From contig NZ_FOQD01000016.1 of assembly GCF_900113665.1 (NCBI RefSeq), positions 62,001-126,000 on the forward strand: DNA of 64,000 bases, written 5' to 3'. Origin of the DNA: Planctomicrobium piriforme. GTDB lineage: Bacteria > Planctomycetota > Planctomycetia > Planctomycetales > Planctomycetaceae. Below are positions 9,619 through 17,866 of the stretch, piece after piece. Under the pieces are notes generated by a model. That model was not told the DNA's origin, made no database searches, and saw only the letters and a program-made list of their open reading frames with translations. Every line of letters begins with the position of its first letter. Within the stretch, counting starts at the first letter, position 1. The position numbers and the translations under genes were made by a program.

Positions 9619-10515
9619 ATGGCGTCAGAACGGACAGTCCACGTGCCGGTTATGGTGCGTGAGGTTCTGGCTCAGATGGAATTTGAGCCTGGCCTGACGA
9701 TTGTCGACGGCACGGTGGGAGCTGGTGGGCACAGTCAGCAGATTTTGAAGAAAATGGACCCCACGAGTCGGCTCATCGGACTGGATCGCGACCCGGCCAT
9801 GCTCGCCCGAGCAGGCCAGGTGCTGCAAGATCCCCGCGCCGTCCTCGTGCAGTCCAGCTATGCGGAACTCGACAAGGTGCTCGACGAACTGGGCATCGAA
9901 CAAGTTGATCGCGTGTTGCTCGATCTGGGATTGTCCTCCGATCAACTGGCCGACCCCGAACGGGGCTTTGGCTTCGATACGACCGGGCCGCTCGACATGC
10001 GGTTCGATACGAGTACCGGCGTCTCCGCGGCGGAACTGCTGGAGACGTCGGAATCTGAACAACTACAAGCGATCTTCACCGCCTATGCGGAAGAGCCAGA
10101 GGCGCGGCGGATCGCGGAAGAAATTGTTGCCCAGCGGCGACGCGGCGCGAGCGTCACGCTTGCCTCGGAACTGAAGGCCCTGGTGGAACGCATCGTCGGC
10201 GTGGCCAAAGGGAAATCGCATCCCGCCACCCGGGTCTTTCAGGCGCTGCGGATCGCGGTGAATCGCGAACTCGATCAGTTGGAAGTCTTTCTGCACGACG
10301 TTCTGTTGAGACGCCTGCGGGCGAATGGCAGAGCGCTGGTGATTACTTTTCACTCCCTGGAGGATCGCCTGGTGAAACAGGCGTTTCGTGAAGCGGACCT
10401 ATGGGACACTCTCACTCGCAAGCCAATGACAGCCGCCCCGTCCGAAGTGCGCTGGAATCCACGTTCGCGGTCCGCCAAGCTGCGGGTCGCGCGTCGGCTC
10501 GCCCCGCGCCCGTAA
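9619..10515 (+). CDS. rsmH: 16S rRNA m4C1402 methyltransferase RsmH (MraW)
   Basis: 298 residues from ATG 9619, which gives the usual N-terminus (VHVPVMVREVL). The frame is open further upstream but that part is repeat DNA. The enzyme transfers a methyl from SAM to N4 of C1402 in 16S rRNA. The SAM site is VDGTVGAGGHS (29-39). DRDPAML, then LLDLGLSSDQL, GFGFDTTGPLDMRFD and the C-terminal NPRSRSAKLRVARR are all family signatures. It is the first gene of a reduced dcw cluster, with the LysM gene starting inside its 3' end (115-base overlap), then ftsL-like and ftsI. No clear Shine-Dalgarno site is visible. Confidence 0.95.
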   Translation: MASERTVHVPVMVREVLAQMEFEPGLTIVDGTVGAGGHSQQILKKMDPTSRLIGLDRDPAMLARAGQVLQDPRAVLVQSSYAELDKVLDELGIEQVDRVLLDLGLSSDQLADPERGFGFDTTGPLDMRFDTSTGVSAAELLETSESEQLQAIFTAYAEEPEARRIAEEIVAQRRRGASVTLASELKALVERIVGVAKGKSHPATRVFQALRIAVNRELDQLEVFLHDVLLRRLRANGRALVITFHSLEDRLVKQAFREADLWDTLTRKPMTAAPSEVRWNPRSRSAKLRVARRLAPRP

Positions 10516-12071
10516 ACGCTGCGGCTGCAACTTCCCGCCCTGTCTCTCACGCGACCGCGTTCGAAGTCGAACCGCAGTCGTCGGGGGCGTCGAAGATCGG
10601 CATCATCGCGATTCTCGGCCTGCTCTGCGGGCTGGGGGTGATTTTGCACCAGAAGTTCTCAGACAAGGATCTCGGCTGGGCGCACTGGCAGAAGCATACG
10701 CTCAAGGAAGTGGTGCTCGGACAGAGCCCGACTCCCCCGAATGCTCCCGCAGCCAACTCAAACACCAAAGCTCCTGTAACAGGAAGTAGCGTCCCCCCGT
10801 TGTGGGCTCGCAGCCAGACTGCGGAGACCGCTCCGCCTCGCAAGGCTGCCACCACCACGGCTCGCAAAGACGCCGGCATTCAACTGGTCGGGCATGTGTA
10901 CACCGAAAACGACCTGCCCAACGTCGAGCCGACGCCAGCTCCAGCGATTCGCCAGACGGCCAATCGTCCCGCCGCGCCAGGCCTGCTGCCGATGAACTCT
11001 GCCCGTGAAGTGGATGAATCTCCTCGCTCACTCTTTGCCGGTGCGGACGATCTGCCTGCCGCGAACTCACCTCCCTCACGTCCGACCGCACCGATGGCAG
11101 TCGCCCCGGCACAGTCGGAGAATGAACTGCCGTCCGCTGACCCGTTTGGCGGGATGCCGACCAACGCTCCGCAGCCGATCCGTCGGAGCGGAATCCAGCA
11201 GACCGGTGGAACCGAGCAGCCCGGCTTTCCTGAACCTGAGATCATGAGCCTCGAACCAATGGCAGGTGCCAAGACAGCTCCGGCCACTCGTTCGACTCCT
11301 CCGGAACGACTTGACGGATCGTTCGATCTCGCACCGACGCCAGCCCGACCGCAGCAGCCCCCCGTCCAGCAGCAACATGTTCACCAGCAGCAGCCAATCA
11401 TGTCGCTGGATGACATCCCGACCGCTCCCCCTTCCATGCCGCAGCATCAGCAGAACACTTTCGCGCCGCCCCCTCGGCAGCCGGCTCCCCAGAATTTCAC
11501 CGAGCCCTCGTTTTCCAGCCCTGCTCCGAAACCAGCCGCGCGACAGATGCTGCCGCCAGTGCAGTCCCAGCCTGTCGCCGTTACGCCGAAGGAAGAAATT
11601 CCGAGCGACGACGTGTATCAGGTGCAGTCCGGCGACAATTACTGGACGATCTCGCGCCGGTTTTACGGCTCTGCCCGGTTCTTTGGAGCCTTGGCTGAAC
11701 ACAACAAGAACCGCATTCCCGATCCTTCGAAAATGAAACCCGGCATGTATGTCATCGTGCCGCACATTGAAGCTTTGCATCAGGCCTACCCGCAACTGAC
11801 TGGCGGCGGCGCCCGTGATCCTGGTGAAGATCAGCCCCCCGGCTTCTTCATTGATGACAACGGTCAGCCTGGCTACCGCATCGGCAAAGGGGACACCCTC
11901 ACCGACATCGCCGAGAAGCACCTGGGACGATCATCCCGTTGGGTGCAGATCTACGGAATGAACAAGGACCGCATTCCGGACGGGAAGACTCTCAAAATTG
12001 GCAGCGTCTTGCGACTTCCCGCCGATGCCGCCCAGGTGATGCTCGCCCCAGCCGAGGCCGACATCCGATAA
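10401..12071 (+). CDS. Membrane-anchored protein with two LysM domains in the dcw cluster
   Basis: 556 residues. A basic N-terminal tail is followed by one membrane helix (IGIIAILGLLCGLGVIL, ~67-83) and a ~310-residue Pro/Ala/Gln-rich linker. Two C-terminal LysM modules follow: VYQVQSGDNYWTISRRFYGS (~412 on) and YRIGKGDTLTDIAEKHLG (~492 on). LysM domains bind N-acetylglucosamine polymers, so the protein probably links the inner membrane to peptidoglycan from the periplasm. The ATG lies inside rsmH in another frame (overlap 10401-10515). No later in-frame ATG or GTG precedes the helix, so the overlap seems real. It occupies the position between rsmH and ftsL where other bacteria have no such gene. 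Confidence 0.8.
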   Translation: MGHSHSQANDSRPVRSALESTFAVRQAAGRASARPAPVNAAAATSRPVSHATAFEVEPQSSGASKIGIIAILGLLCGLGVILHQKFSDKDLGWAHWQKHTLKEVVLGQSPTPPNAPAANSNTKAPVTGSSVPPLWARSQTAETAPPRKAATTTARKDAGIQLVGHVYTENDLPNVEPTPAPAIRQTANRPAAPGLLPMNSAREVDESPRSLFAGADDLPAANSPPSRPTAPMAVAPAQSENELPSADPFGGMPTNAPQPIRRSGIQQTGGTEQPGFPEPEIMSLEPMAGAKTAPATRSTPPERLDGSFDLAPTPARPQQPPVQQQHVHQQQPIMSLDDIPTAPPSMPQHQQNTFAPPPRQPAPQNFTEPSFSSPAPKPAARQMLPPVQSQPVAVTPKEEIPSDDVYQVQSGDNYWTISRRFYGSARFFGALAEHNKNRIPDPSKMKPGMYVIVPHIEALHQAYPQLTGGGARDPGEDQPPGFFIDDNGQPGYRIGKGDTLTDIAEKHLGRSSRWVQIYGMNKDRIPDGKTLKIGSVLRLPADAAQVMLAPAEADIR

Positions 12072-12111
12072 CTTCACTGGCTGCAGAAATTTCGCCGCTG
12101 ACTTCCATACT

Positions 12112-12155
12112 CCCCTCGCCCCGGTACTCCGGGGAGAGGGGCCGGGGGTGAGGGG
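12112..12155 (+). repeat. REP-like palindrome, copy 1
   Basis: CCCCTCGCCCCGG, a TACT loop, then CCGGGGAGAGGGG, followed by CCGGGGGTGAGGGG. It sits between the LysM gene and ftsL-like. A second copy in the opposite orientation is at 45519-45560. The pattern resembles REP elements seen in many GC-rich genomes. Confidence 0.7.
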
Positions 12156-12233
12156 CGAAATCTCTTGCGGCTTTAAGCTGTCTTCTGAAGTCGATGACGA
12201 TTCCCACGGACGGGGCGGAGTGGGACGCTTGTC

Positions 12234-12527
12234 ATGTTTTTGCGGTTTGCAGCGGCAATTGGACTGGCGACGGCGATGGCGCTCGCGGCCATTGCCGTTG
12301 AAAAGCAGAACCTCTCGCTGAAACGGGCGATCTCGCTGCAGCACTACCAGCTCGAAGTGCTCCAGGAAAAACGCTGCCGGCTGGTCCTCGAATCGCAGCG
12401 TCTCGCCGGACCATTGCGGCTGCTCGAAGAGGCCGAACGCAAAGGGATTCAACTGGAGAACGTGGGTCGCGATCCGCACGAACTCTCCCGGCAGACGCTT
12501 CTCAATTCCCCGGCTCAGGCTCAGTGA
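12234..12527 (+). CDS. ftsL: FtsL-like division protein
   Basis: 97 residues: a short cytoplasmic start, one membrane helix (~4-20, FAAAIGLATAMALAAIAV region) and a coiled-coil-like segment (~22-70, rich in Leu/Glu/Arg: LEVLQEKRCRLVLESQRL). This is the size and topology of FtsL, which joins the divisome through FtsB/FtsQ-type contacts. FtsL diverges too fast for confident sequence recognition, so the call rests on topology and on its place directly before ftsI. Its stop overlaps the GTG start of ftsI by four bases (GTGA), which indicates translational coupling. Confidence 0.65.
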   Translation: MFLRFAAAIGLATAMALAAIAVEKQNLSLKRAISLQHYQLEVLQEKRCRLVLESQRLAGPLRLLEEAERKGIQLENVGRDPHELSRQTLLNSPAQAQ

Positions 12528-14572
12528 GGTCACGCATGCCTGACCTCATCAACAAACTGATTTCGTCGCTCGCCCGACGTTACGAACTCACGCCTCGTGA
12601 AGTTCCACCATCTGAAGCACAAAATTCAGAGCCTGTTGCTTCTTCTCCTGAAGTCGATTCACTCCCACCTGTCCCGAATCAAGTTCAGGAGTTCTTCAAG
12701 ACTGCCGTCCGCTGCTTGTCTGCGGCAACTGTAAAAACAGGAATCGTGCTCGCACCCTTGTTCCGCGTCCTGAGCCTCATTGTGAACCGGTTCCGGGGAC
12801 CATTCACGAGAGTCATTGCCTGGCTGATCAGAGACACGTCCGCTGTCGATTCAAAACCGGCGTCGCGTGAGTGGCTGCTGCACTCGATGGTGATCGTCAT
12901 GGCTATTGCCCTGGGCGTGCGATTGCTCTGCCTTCAGGTGTTCTCAAGGCAGATATTCGCCGCCAAAGCGCTCCGACAACAGATCAGCGAAGAGCCGATT
13001 CCTTCACGGCCTGGCGATCTTCTCGACCGTCAGGGACGGCTGCTTGCCACGACGATTGCCGTCCCCAGCCTGTATGTGAATCCAAAGGCGGTGAAGGACC
13101 GGGCACAGCTAGCCATCGATCTCGGGCTGGCACTGAAGATCGATCCCGCCCAGTTGCAGCAGCGACTGGATGACAATGCCGGCAAGCAGTTTCTGTGGAT
13201 CAAACGCCGACTCAGCGATGACGAAGCTGCGGCGATTCGAGAGCTTAAGCTGCCGTCTCGCATTGCCGGACTTCGACGGGAATTTCAGCGAGTTTACCCG
13301 CAGGGCCATCTCGCGGCACATGTCATTGGACTGCGGAATATCGACGGCGTCGGACGGGGCGGCGTCGAGGAGTTCTTCGACAAACAACTGCGAGGCACGG
13401 ACGGCATGCGAAGATTCGTCCGTGATGCCCGAGGGTACGTCCTCGACGTTCTCGAAGAAGTGACGCAGCCGCCGGTCGACGGGACATCGCTCGTCCTGAC
13501 AATTGATATGCTGATGCAACTGCACGTCGAGCGGCAGTTGGACGCCTTGATGAAGAAGCATGACGCGCACGGCGCATGTGCGATTGTCCTCGATCCGCAG
13601 TCAGGCGAGATCCTGGCGCTCGCCAGCCGTCCGACGTTTGACCCCAATCATCCGGAACAGGCAACGCCGGATGACTGGAAGAACATGGCGACCTCTTCGG
13701 TGTTCGAGCCGGGGTCGACGTTCAAGCCGATGGTCGTCGCCTGGGCGCTCGATCAAGGGGTCATCACACGTGACGAGATGCTGCACTGTGAGATGGGAGC
13801 CTACCGGATGGGCCGCCGCATTCTTCACGATCATCATCGCTATGGAACGATGTCTCTGGCCGACGTGCTGGTCAAGTCGAGCAACATCGGCATGGCGAAG
13901 ATCGGCGAGAAGCTCGGAAACGAACAGCTCTCACTGATGGCGAACGCCTTCGGGTTTGGCCGTCGTACCGGAGTCGAACTCCCCGGTGAACTGACAGGCT
14001 TGCTGCGGCCGCTGGAAGACTGGACCAGCTATTCGACAGGCTCGATCCCCATGGGACAAGAACTCGCCGCCACGCCACTGCAGGTGCTGGCGGCGCATGC
14101 CATCCTCGCCAACGGCGGTCAGCGAATCAGCCCGCATCTGCTGTTGCGTACGAACGGGGACCGGCCGATTCCCAGACAGGTGATCGTTTCCCGCGTCGTC
14201 AGCGCCGACTCCGCGAACTGGCTGGTGACGGGTCCGATGGTCGAGGTTGTGCAGCGCGGGACCGGGAAGCTGGCGAAGATTCCCGATGTCACGGTGTTTG
14301 GAAAGACCGGCACCGCGCAGAAGGCCCACAATGACGAACGCGGTTATTCATCGAGCCGCAACCTGAGTTCATTCGTCGGCGGCGCGAGCGCTGAGAATCC
14401 GCGACTGCTCGTCCTGGTGAGCGTGGATGAGCCGCAAGGGGCCGACCAGTTCGGCGGCAGCGTCGCCGCCCCCTACGTCGCCGCCATTCTCAAAACAGGC
14501 CTGGCCGTGGTAGGCAATAAACCGCAGACCGCCCCGGTGACGCTGTCGGCGAAGCCTGAAGCCGTCGAATAG
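12524..14572 (+). CDS. ftsI: Peptidoglycan D,D-transpeptidase FtsI/PBP2-type
   Basis: 682 residues from GTG 12524 (an ATG at 12536 is the alternative). An unusually long N-terminal cytoplasmic region (~115 residues) precedes the membrane helix (~117-138). Then comes the PBP dimerisation domain (RPGDLLDRQGRLLATT, ~162) and the transpeptidase domain. Active-site motifs are SxxK at S398-T-F-K401 (EPGSTFKP), SxN at S452-S-N454, and KTG at 594-596. The enzyme cross-links septal peptidoglycan in the periplasm. Class B PBP without a glycosyltransferase domain. No PASTA domain is seen. A hairpin follows its stop at 14571. An intact active site argues that peptidoglycan is made. Confidence 0.92.
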   Translation: MRSRMPDLINKLISSLARRYELTPREVPPSEAQNSEPVASSPEVDSLPPVPNQVQEFFKTAVRCLSAATVKTGIVLAPLFRVLSLIVNRFRGPFTRVIAWLIRDTSAVDSKPASREWLLHSMVIVMAIALGVRLLCLQVFSRQIFAAKALRQQISEEPIPSRPGDLLDRQGRLLATTIAVPSLYVNPKAVKDRAQLAIDLGLALKIDPAQLQQRLDDNAGKQFLWIKRRLSDDEAAAIRELKLPSRIAGLRREFQRVYPQGHLAAHVIGLRNIDGVGRGGVEEFFDKQLRGTDGMRRFVRDARGYVLDVLEEVTQPPVDGTSLVLTIDMLMQLHVERQLDALMKKHDAHGACAIVLDPQSGEILALASRPTFDPNHPEQATPDDWKNMATSSVFEPGSTFKPMVVAWALDQGVITRDEMLHCEMGAYRMGRRILHDHHRYGTMSLADVLVKSSNIGMAKIGEKLGNEQLSLMANAFGFGRRTGVELPGELTGLLRPLEDWTSYSTGSIPMGQELAATPLQVLAAHAILANGGQRISPHLLLRTNGDRPIPRQVIVSRVVSADSANWLVTGPMVEVVQRGTGKLAKIPDVTVFGKTGTAQKAHNDERGYSSSRNLSSFVGGASAENPRLLVLVSVDEPQGADQFGGSVAAPYVAAILKTGLAVVGNKPQTAPVTLSAKPEAVE

Positions 14573-14585
14573 AGCAGTTTGCTCT
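14571..14585 (+). terminator. AGAGCA hairpin at the ftsI stop codon
   Basis: AGAGCA-GTT-TGCTCT is a perfect 6-base stem overlapping the ftsI TAG. An almost identical block (hairpin plus TACCRGGTGC) occurs at the stop of the AAA ATPase gene at 26847. It has no T run and may be a mobile repeat rather than a terminator. Confidence 0.45.
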
Positions 14586-14785
14586 ACCAGGTGCCCGCGT
14601 CGATCGCTTTTTCGCCAATTGAATTGCTGAATTCCGCGGGGCAAGATCGGGTGATTGAACCAAGGATTGCTTGACGGCGTGGCGGGCGGGCGCGGATACT
14701 GCATTTGGTTCACGCAGTTCCTGCGGTCATTTCCCGAACCTGTTTCGCCTTCTCTTCGCTCGCGCATTTGCAAAAAGGTTCCGCC

Positions 14786-15490
14786 ATGCATGCGTTCATG
14801 AAACCAATGCTGTTGAGTCTGTTTGTTCTCGGACTCATGCTGCAGCCGCAGTCATCCGCGGTCTTCGCCCAGCAGGTGGCGGTGATTATTAACAAAGTTG
14901 AAGAGTCGCTTGAGGGCATTCCCGAGCTGCCAGCAATTCGCGTCACGACTGTCACTCAGAACCATGCTGCCGACGACTTGATCAGGAAGGTTCTGGCGCA
15001 ATCGCAGTCATTCGATTTTGCAGAGGCCCCATTGCACGATGTGGTGAACTTTCTGTCCCAGCAGCACGCCATCAACGTTTTGCTGGATCAATCAGCACTT
15101 GCCGAGGAAGGGATCAGCAGTGACACACAGGTCACGTTCGCGCTGCCGAATGTCACTTTGGGAACCGGACTCCGCCTGCTCCTCGAAAACGTTGAAGGGG
15201 CACCCCTTGCGTACTATGTGGATGGCGAAGTTCTCATGGTCACCACCAGGAGCGCGGCTGATCAGAAAAAGCAGACGCGTATTTACGGCGTGAATGCCCT
15301 GATGGAGGAGACTTCGATCGAAGAACTGACCGAAGCGATCAATGTGACGGTGATCGAGCCCGCCGCAGAAGAAGGAGTCCATGCGACTGTCACCACTGTC
15401 GGCGAGCAACTCATCGTCAAGGCCCCGCAACGCGTGCAGGATGAGGTTGAGACCTTTCTCAATTCCCTGTTGCGCCAACTTTCTCCGTGA
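14786..15490 (+). CDS. Secreted STN/secretin-N-like protein, paralogue 1
   Basis: 234 residues with a signal peptide (~1-27, ending VFAQ). The core (~75-145: LHDVVNFLSQQHAINVLLD, then VTFALPNVTLGTGLRLLLEN and VLMVTT) has the pattern of the short STN domain that precedes secretins and TonB receptors. No secretin barrel follows. The C-terminus ends VETFLNSLLRQLSP. The next gene is a diverged copy with the same architecture. Function unknown: a periplasmic adaptor of a secretion or pilus channel is possible. The start is the first ATG after the repeat-free leader; 14798 is an alternative. Confidence 0.7.
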   Translation: MHAFMKPMLLSLFVLGLMLQPQSSAVFAQQVAVIINKVEESLEGIPELPAIRVTTVTQNHAADDLIRKVLAQSQSFDFAEAPLHDVVNFLSQQHAINVLLDQSALAEEGISSDTQVTFALPNVTLGTGLRLLLENVEGAPLAYYVDGEVLMVTTRSAADQKKQTRIYGVNALMEETSIEELTEAINVTVIEPAAEEGVHATVTTVGEQLIVKAPQRVQDEVETFLNSLLRQLSP

Positions 15491-15722
15491 GAATACCGGC
15501 GGCGAGTTGGGGGTCGTGAAGGCATTCAGTTGGCTGAGAGTCCATTCTTCGAACTCAACTGAATTCAGCTTAGCGGTATCCAATCGCTCCAACCATACAA
15601 CCGTTCGAAAACGAATGAGTTCAAATAGGCTTGTGGACAAAAGCTCTTCATCAGCGGTAAATTCAAGCTGTAGTTTAATTTGGAAGCCCGGTCTTGTTTG
15701 TCGGATCTTGATGGAGGTTCTG

Positions 15723-16415
15723 ATGTCACGAATTCCCAGGCATGCATTTCTGGCCTCGGTGCTATTGCTGACATCCCTGCAATCATCGGCCTGGAGCCAG
15801 TTCCAAAGCCCAATGGCAACCCCTGGCGGCTCGATCACTCAACCTGCGAAGGTGGAGTGGATCCGGGTTTCAAACGTGACATCGAATCCGCAAGCAGAAG
15901 AATCGATCCATAAAGAGCTTTCAGAAATTGTTTCCTGGCAATTCCCTGGTAACTCTTTGAAAGATGTTCTCGATCTTCTAGCTCGGCAACACGGCGTCGA
16001 GATCCTGCTGGACAAGCCCGCGCTCGAACACGCGGGACTGAATGGTGAAGAACAGGTCTCGCAGGAGATCACCGGCATGAAATTCAAGACGGCACTCAAG
16101 TTGTTACTCTCGAATGTCGTCGGGTCACAACTGGCTTACGAAATCGAAGATGGCGCCATTAAAGTCACGACGCAAAATGCCTTAGACGAAAAGCTGCAGA
16201 CCAGAATCTATGACGTACGACCGCTCTTGCCTTGGACGACGACAGAAGAATTGACGATTGCATTGCAGGCAACCGTCTCGTCACCTGTGCAAATGTCAAA
16301 ATGCGGTTCCATCGCTGCTGTCGGTGGGCAACTACTCGTTCGCCAGCCACACGGCGTTCACGAAGAAATTGAGTCAATCCTCAACTCGCTGCTGCGTCAG
16401 TTCCAAATGGAGTGA
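15723..16415 (+). CDS. Secreted STN/secretin-N-like protein, paralogue 2
   Basis: 230 residues. The frame is open from 15381, but a GGAGGT ribosome site at 15713-15718 selects ATG 15723, which gives a clean signal peptide (1-26, ending AWSQ). The core aligns by eye with the preceding gene: LKDVLDLLARQHGVEILLD, then ITGMKFKTALKLLLSN, ending IESILNSLLRQFQME against VETFLNSLLRQLSP. The 232-base gap between the copies shows no gene. Tandem duplication with strong divergence. Role unknown, as for its neighbour. Confidence 0.7.
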   Translation: MSRIPRHAFLASVLLLTSLQSSAWSQFQSPMATPGGSITQPAKVEWIRVSNVTSNPQAEESIHKELSEIVSWQFPGNSLKDVLDLLARQHGVEILLDKPALEHAGLNGEEQVSQEITGMKFKTALKLLLSNVVGSQLAYEIEDGAIKVTTQNALDEKLQTRIYDVRPLLPWTTTEELTIALQATVSSPVQMSKCGSIAAVGGQLLVRQPHGVHEEIESILNSLLRQFQME

Positions 16416-16476
16416 CGGCCAAGCTGACAGCGGCGGTCGGACGGCTGGGGCTTTAAATGATTTCAACGCCAAGAAT

Positions 16477-16947
16477 TTATCGATGACGAGTCGGTGCCAA
16501 TGTGACGGTGATCGTGAGGAAATACATGGCGTAGAGCCCAACAATCGTTGGCCACATTTCCCATAACAGTTGTGGACTGAACACAGTGATCGTCGCCAGA
16601 AATTCAAATAACATCAACAGGATGATGGCAATCGCCAGCCCGCACTGGCGGAGTGCCGGGAGGCGACCGTCGCAAATGCGTCGAATTTCGATTGCCCCCG
16701 CATGTGCCCGCCACAATAGAGCAGCGAGAGGCATTAGGATCACGCAAAGAATTTCTGGGACATCCTGACGAGGAAGCAGTGCCCTAATCGCCGTCGGCAC
16801 GATGACGATCACCAGAGGGAGTATTCCATCCCATCCAGCACGCGACATCCAGGTGCGGCCGACATTCCACGCGAAAGCTCCACCGATCGACCAGACGGAA
16901 CGACCGCGATGACAATAATCGGCATCTGATTCCGGTACGTCGCGCAT
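16477..16947 (-). CDS. Small integral membrane protein, unknown
   Basis: 156 residues from ATG 16947, chosen because a GAGAGG site lies 8 bases upstream; the frame extends to 17013 without such a site. Three or four hydrophobic segments can be seen (GILPLVIVIVPTAIRALLP, EILCVILMPLAALLW, CGLAIAIILLMLFEFLATI, IVGLYAMYFLTITVTLA). It lies downstream of pyrH on the same strand, 81 bases away, across a short-word repeat. I do not recognise the family. Confidence 0.55.
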   Translation of the reverse strand: MRDVPESDADYCHRGRSVWSIGGAFAWNVGRTWMSRAGWDGILPLVIVIVPTAIRALLPRQDVPEILCVILMPLAALLWRAHAGAIEIRRICDGRLPALRQCGLAIAIILLMLFEFLATITVFSPQLLWEMWPTIVGLYAMYFLTITVTLAPTRHR

Positions 16948-16979
16948 GCATGGCCTCTCGCGCAAGTCCGGTGTATGAG

Positions 16980-17022
16980 CCACACTTGAAGTGTGTAGTT
17001 CAACACTCAACACTCAACTCGC
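16980..17022. repeat. Hairpin and CTCAACA-type words after pyrH
   Basis: ACACTTGAAGTGT is a small palindrome, followed by CAACACTCAACACTCAACTC, an 8-base pseudo-tandem. It is adjacent to the pyrH stop at 17029. Similar word-like spacers occur elsewhere in this window. Confidence 0.5.
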
Positions 17023-17028
17023 GCCCGC

Positions 17029-17781
17029 TCAAAGCGGCGGCGAGCCGGCGTTGTGGACGATCGTCCCGATCCGTTCGCCCTGAATGGCTCGCAGGATGTT
17101 GCCATCGCGGCCGAAATCGAACACCAGAATCGGGATGTTGTGTTCCATGCAGTGGTGAATCGCAGTGGCGTCCATCACCTGCAGGTTTTGCTTGAGAGTG
17201 TCCTGGAAGGTGATCGTCGAATAGCGGACGGCGTGCGGGTTCTTGGCCGGGTCTTCGGAATAGACGCCGTCGACTTTGGTGGCTTTCATCAGCACGTCGG
17301 CGCCGATTTCTCGGGCACGCAGTGCGGCCGCGGTGTCGGTCGTCACGAACGGGCTGCCGGTGCCTGCGGCGAGGATCACCACGCGACCTTTTTCCAGATG
17401 TCGGATACAGCGGCGACGAATGAACGGCTCGGCGACCCCTTCCATGCGGATGGCGGACTGCACGCGGGTCGAGACCCCTTCGTTTTCGAGGGCGTCTTGC
17501 AGCGCCAGAGCGTTGATCACGGTCGCCAGCATGCCCATGTAGTGGGCCGTCGAGGCATGAATCGCCGCGCTGACCTGGGAGAACTGCTTGCCGCGGAGAA
17601 TGTTTCCGCCCCCAACCACGATGGCAAGTTGCACGCCGGTCTCGGCGACCGCTTTGATCTGGCGGGAGATCGCTGTCACTTCGGACATGCTGATCCCCCC
17701 TTCGCGTTCACGGCAGAAACTTTCGCCGCTGAGTTTCAAAACCACCCGCTTGAACGCGGTCGAGGGAGCATCCGTCTTCAT
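17029..17781 (-). CDS. pyrH: UMP kinase
   Basis: 250 residues from ATG 17781 (MKTDAPSTAFKRVVLKLSGE). It phosphorylates UMP to UDP in pyrimidine synthesis. Amino-acid-kinase fold signatures are VVLKLSGESF at the N-terminus, IVVGGGNILRG in the nucleotide/UMP region, GTGSPFVTTDTAAALRA in the centre, and the C-terminal MDATAIHHCMEHNIPI. The length fits bacterial PyrH. It lies downstream of cpaE on the same strand but 85 bases away, so co-transcription is possible yet probably not functional. The usual tsf/frr neighbours are absent here. Confidence 0.95.
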   Translation of the reverse strand: MKTDAPSTAFKRVVLKLSGESFCREREGGISMSEVTAISRQIKAVAETGVQLAIVVGGGNILRGKQFSQVSAAIHASTAHYMGMLATVINALALQDALENEGVSTRVQSAIRMEGVAEPFIRRRCIRHLEKGRVVILAAGTGSPFVTTDTAAALRAREIGADVLMKATKVDGVYSEDPAKNPHAVRYSTITFQDTLKQNLQVMDATAIHHCMEHNIPILVFDFGRDGNILRAIQGERIGTIVHNAGSPPL

Positions 17782-17866
17782 GAAGTATCCGGTCGATGAC
17801 AAAAAGTGGCGACAAAGTAAGGTTTGAATCGGGTGGCTTGCCAGACGGCGGGCCCCGTCCCGGATT

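Noticed and set aside
11076..11921. 281-codon minus-strand frame over the LysM gene
   Set aside because: Shadow of the Pro/Gln-rich linker and LysM modules; no recognisable domain and no ribosome site.
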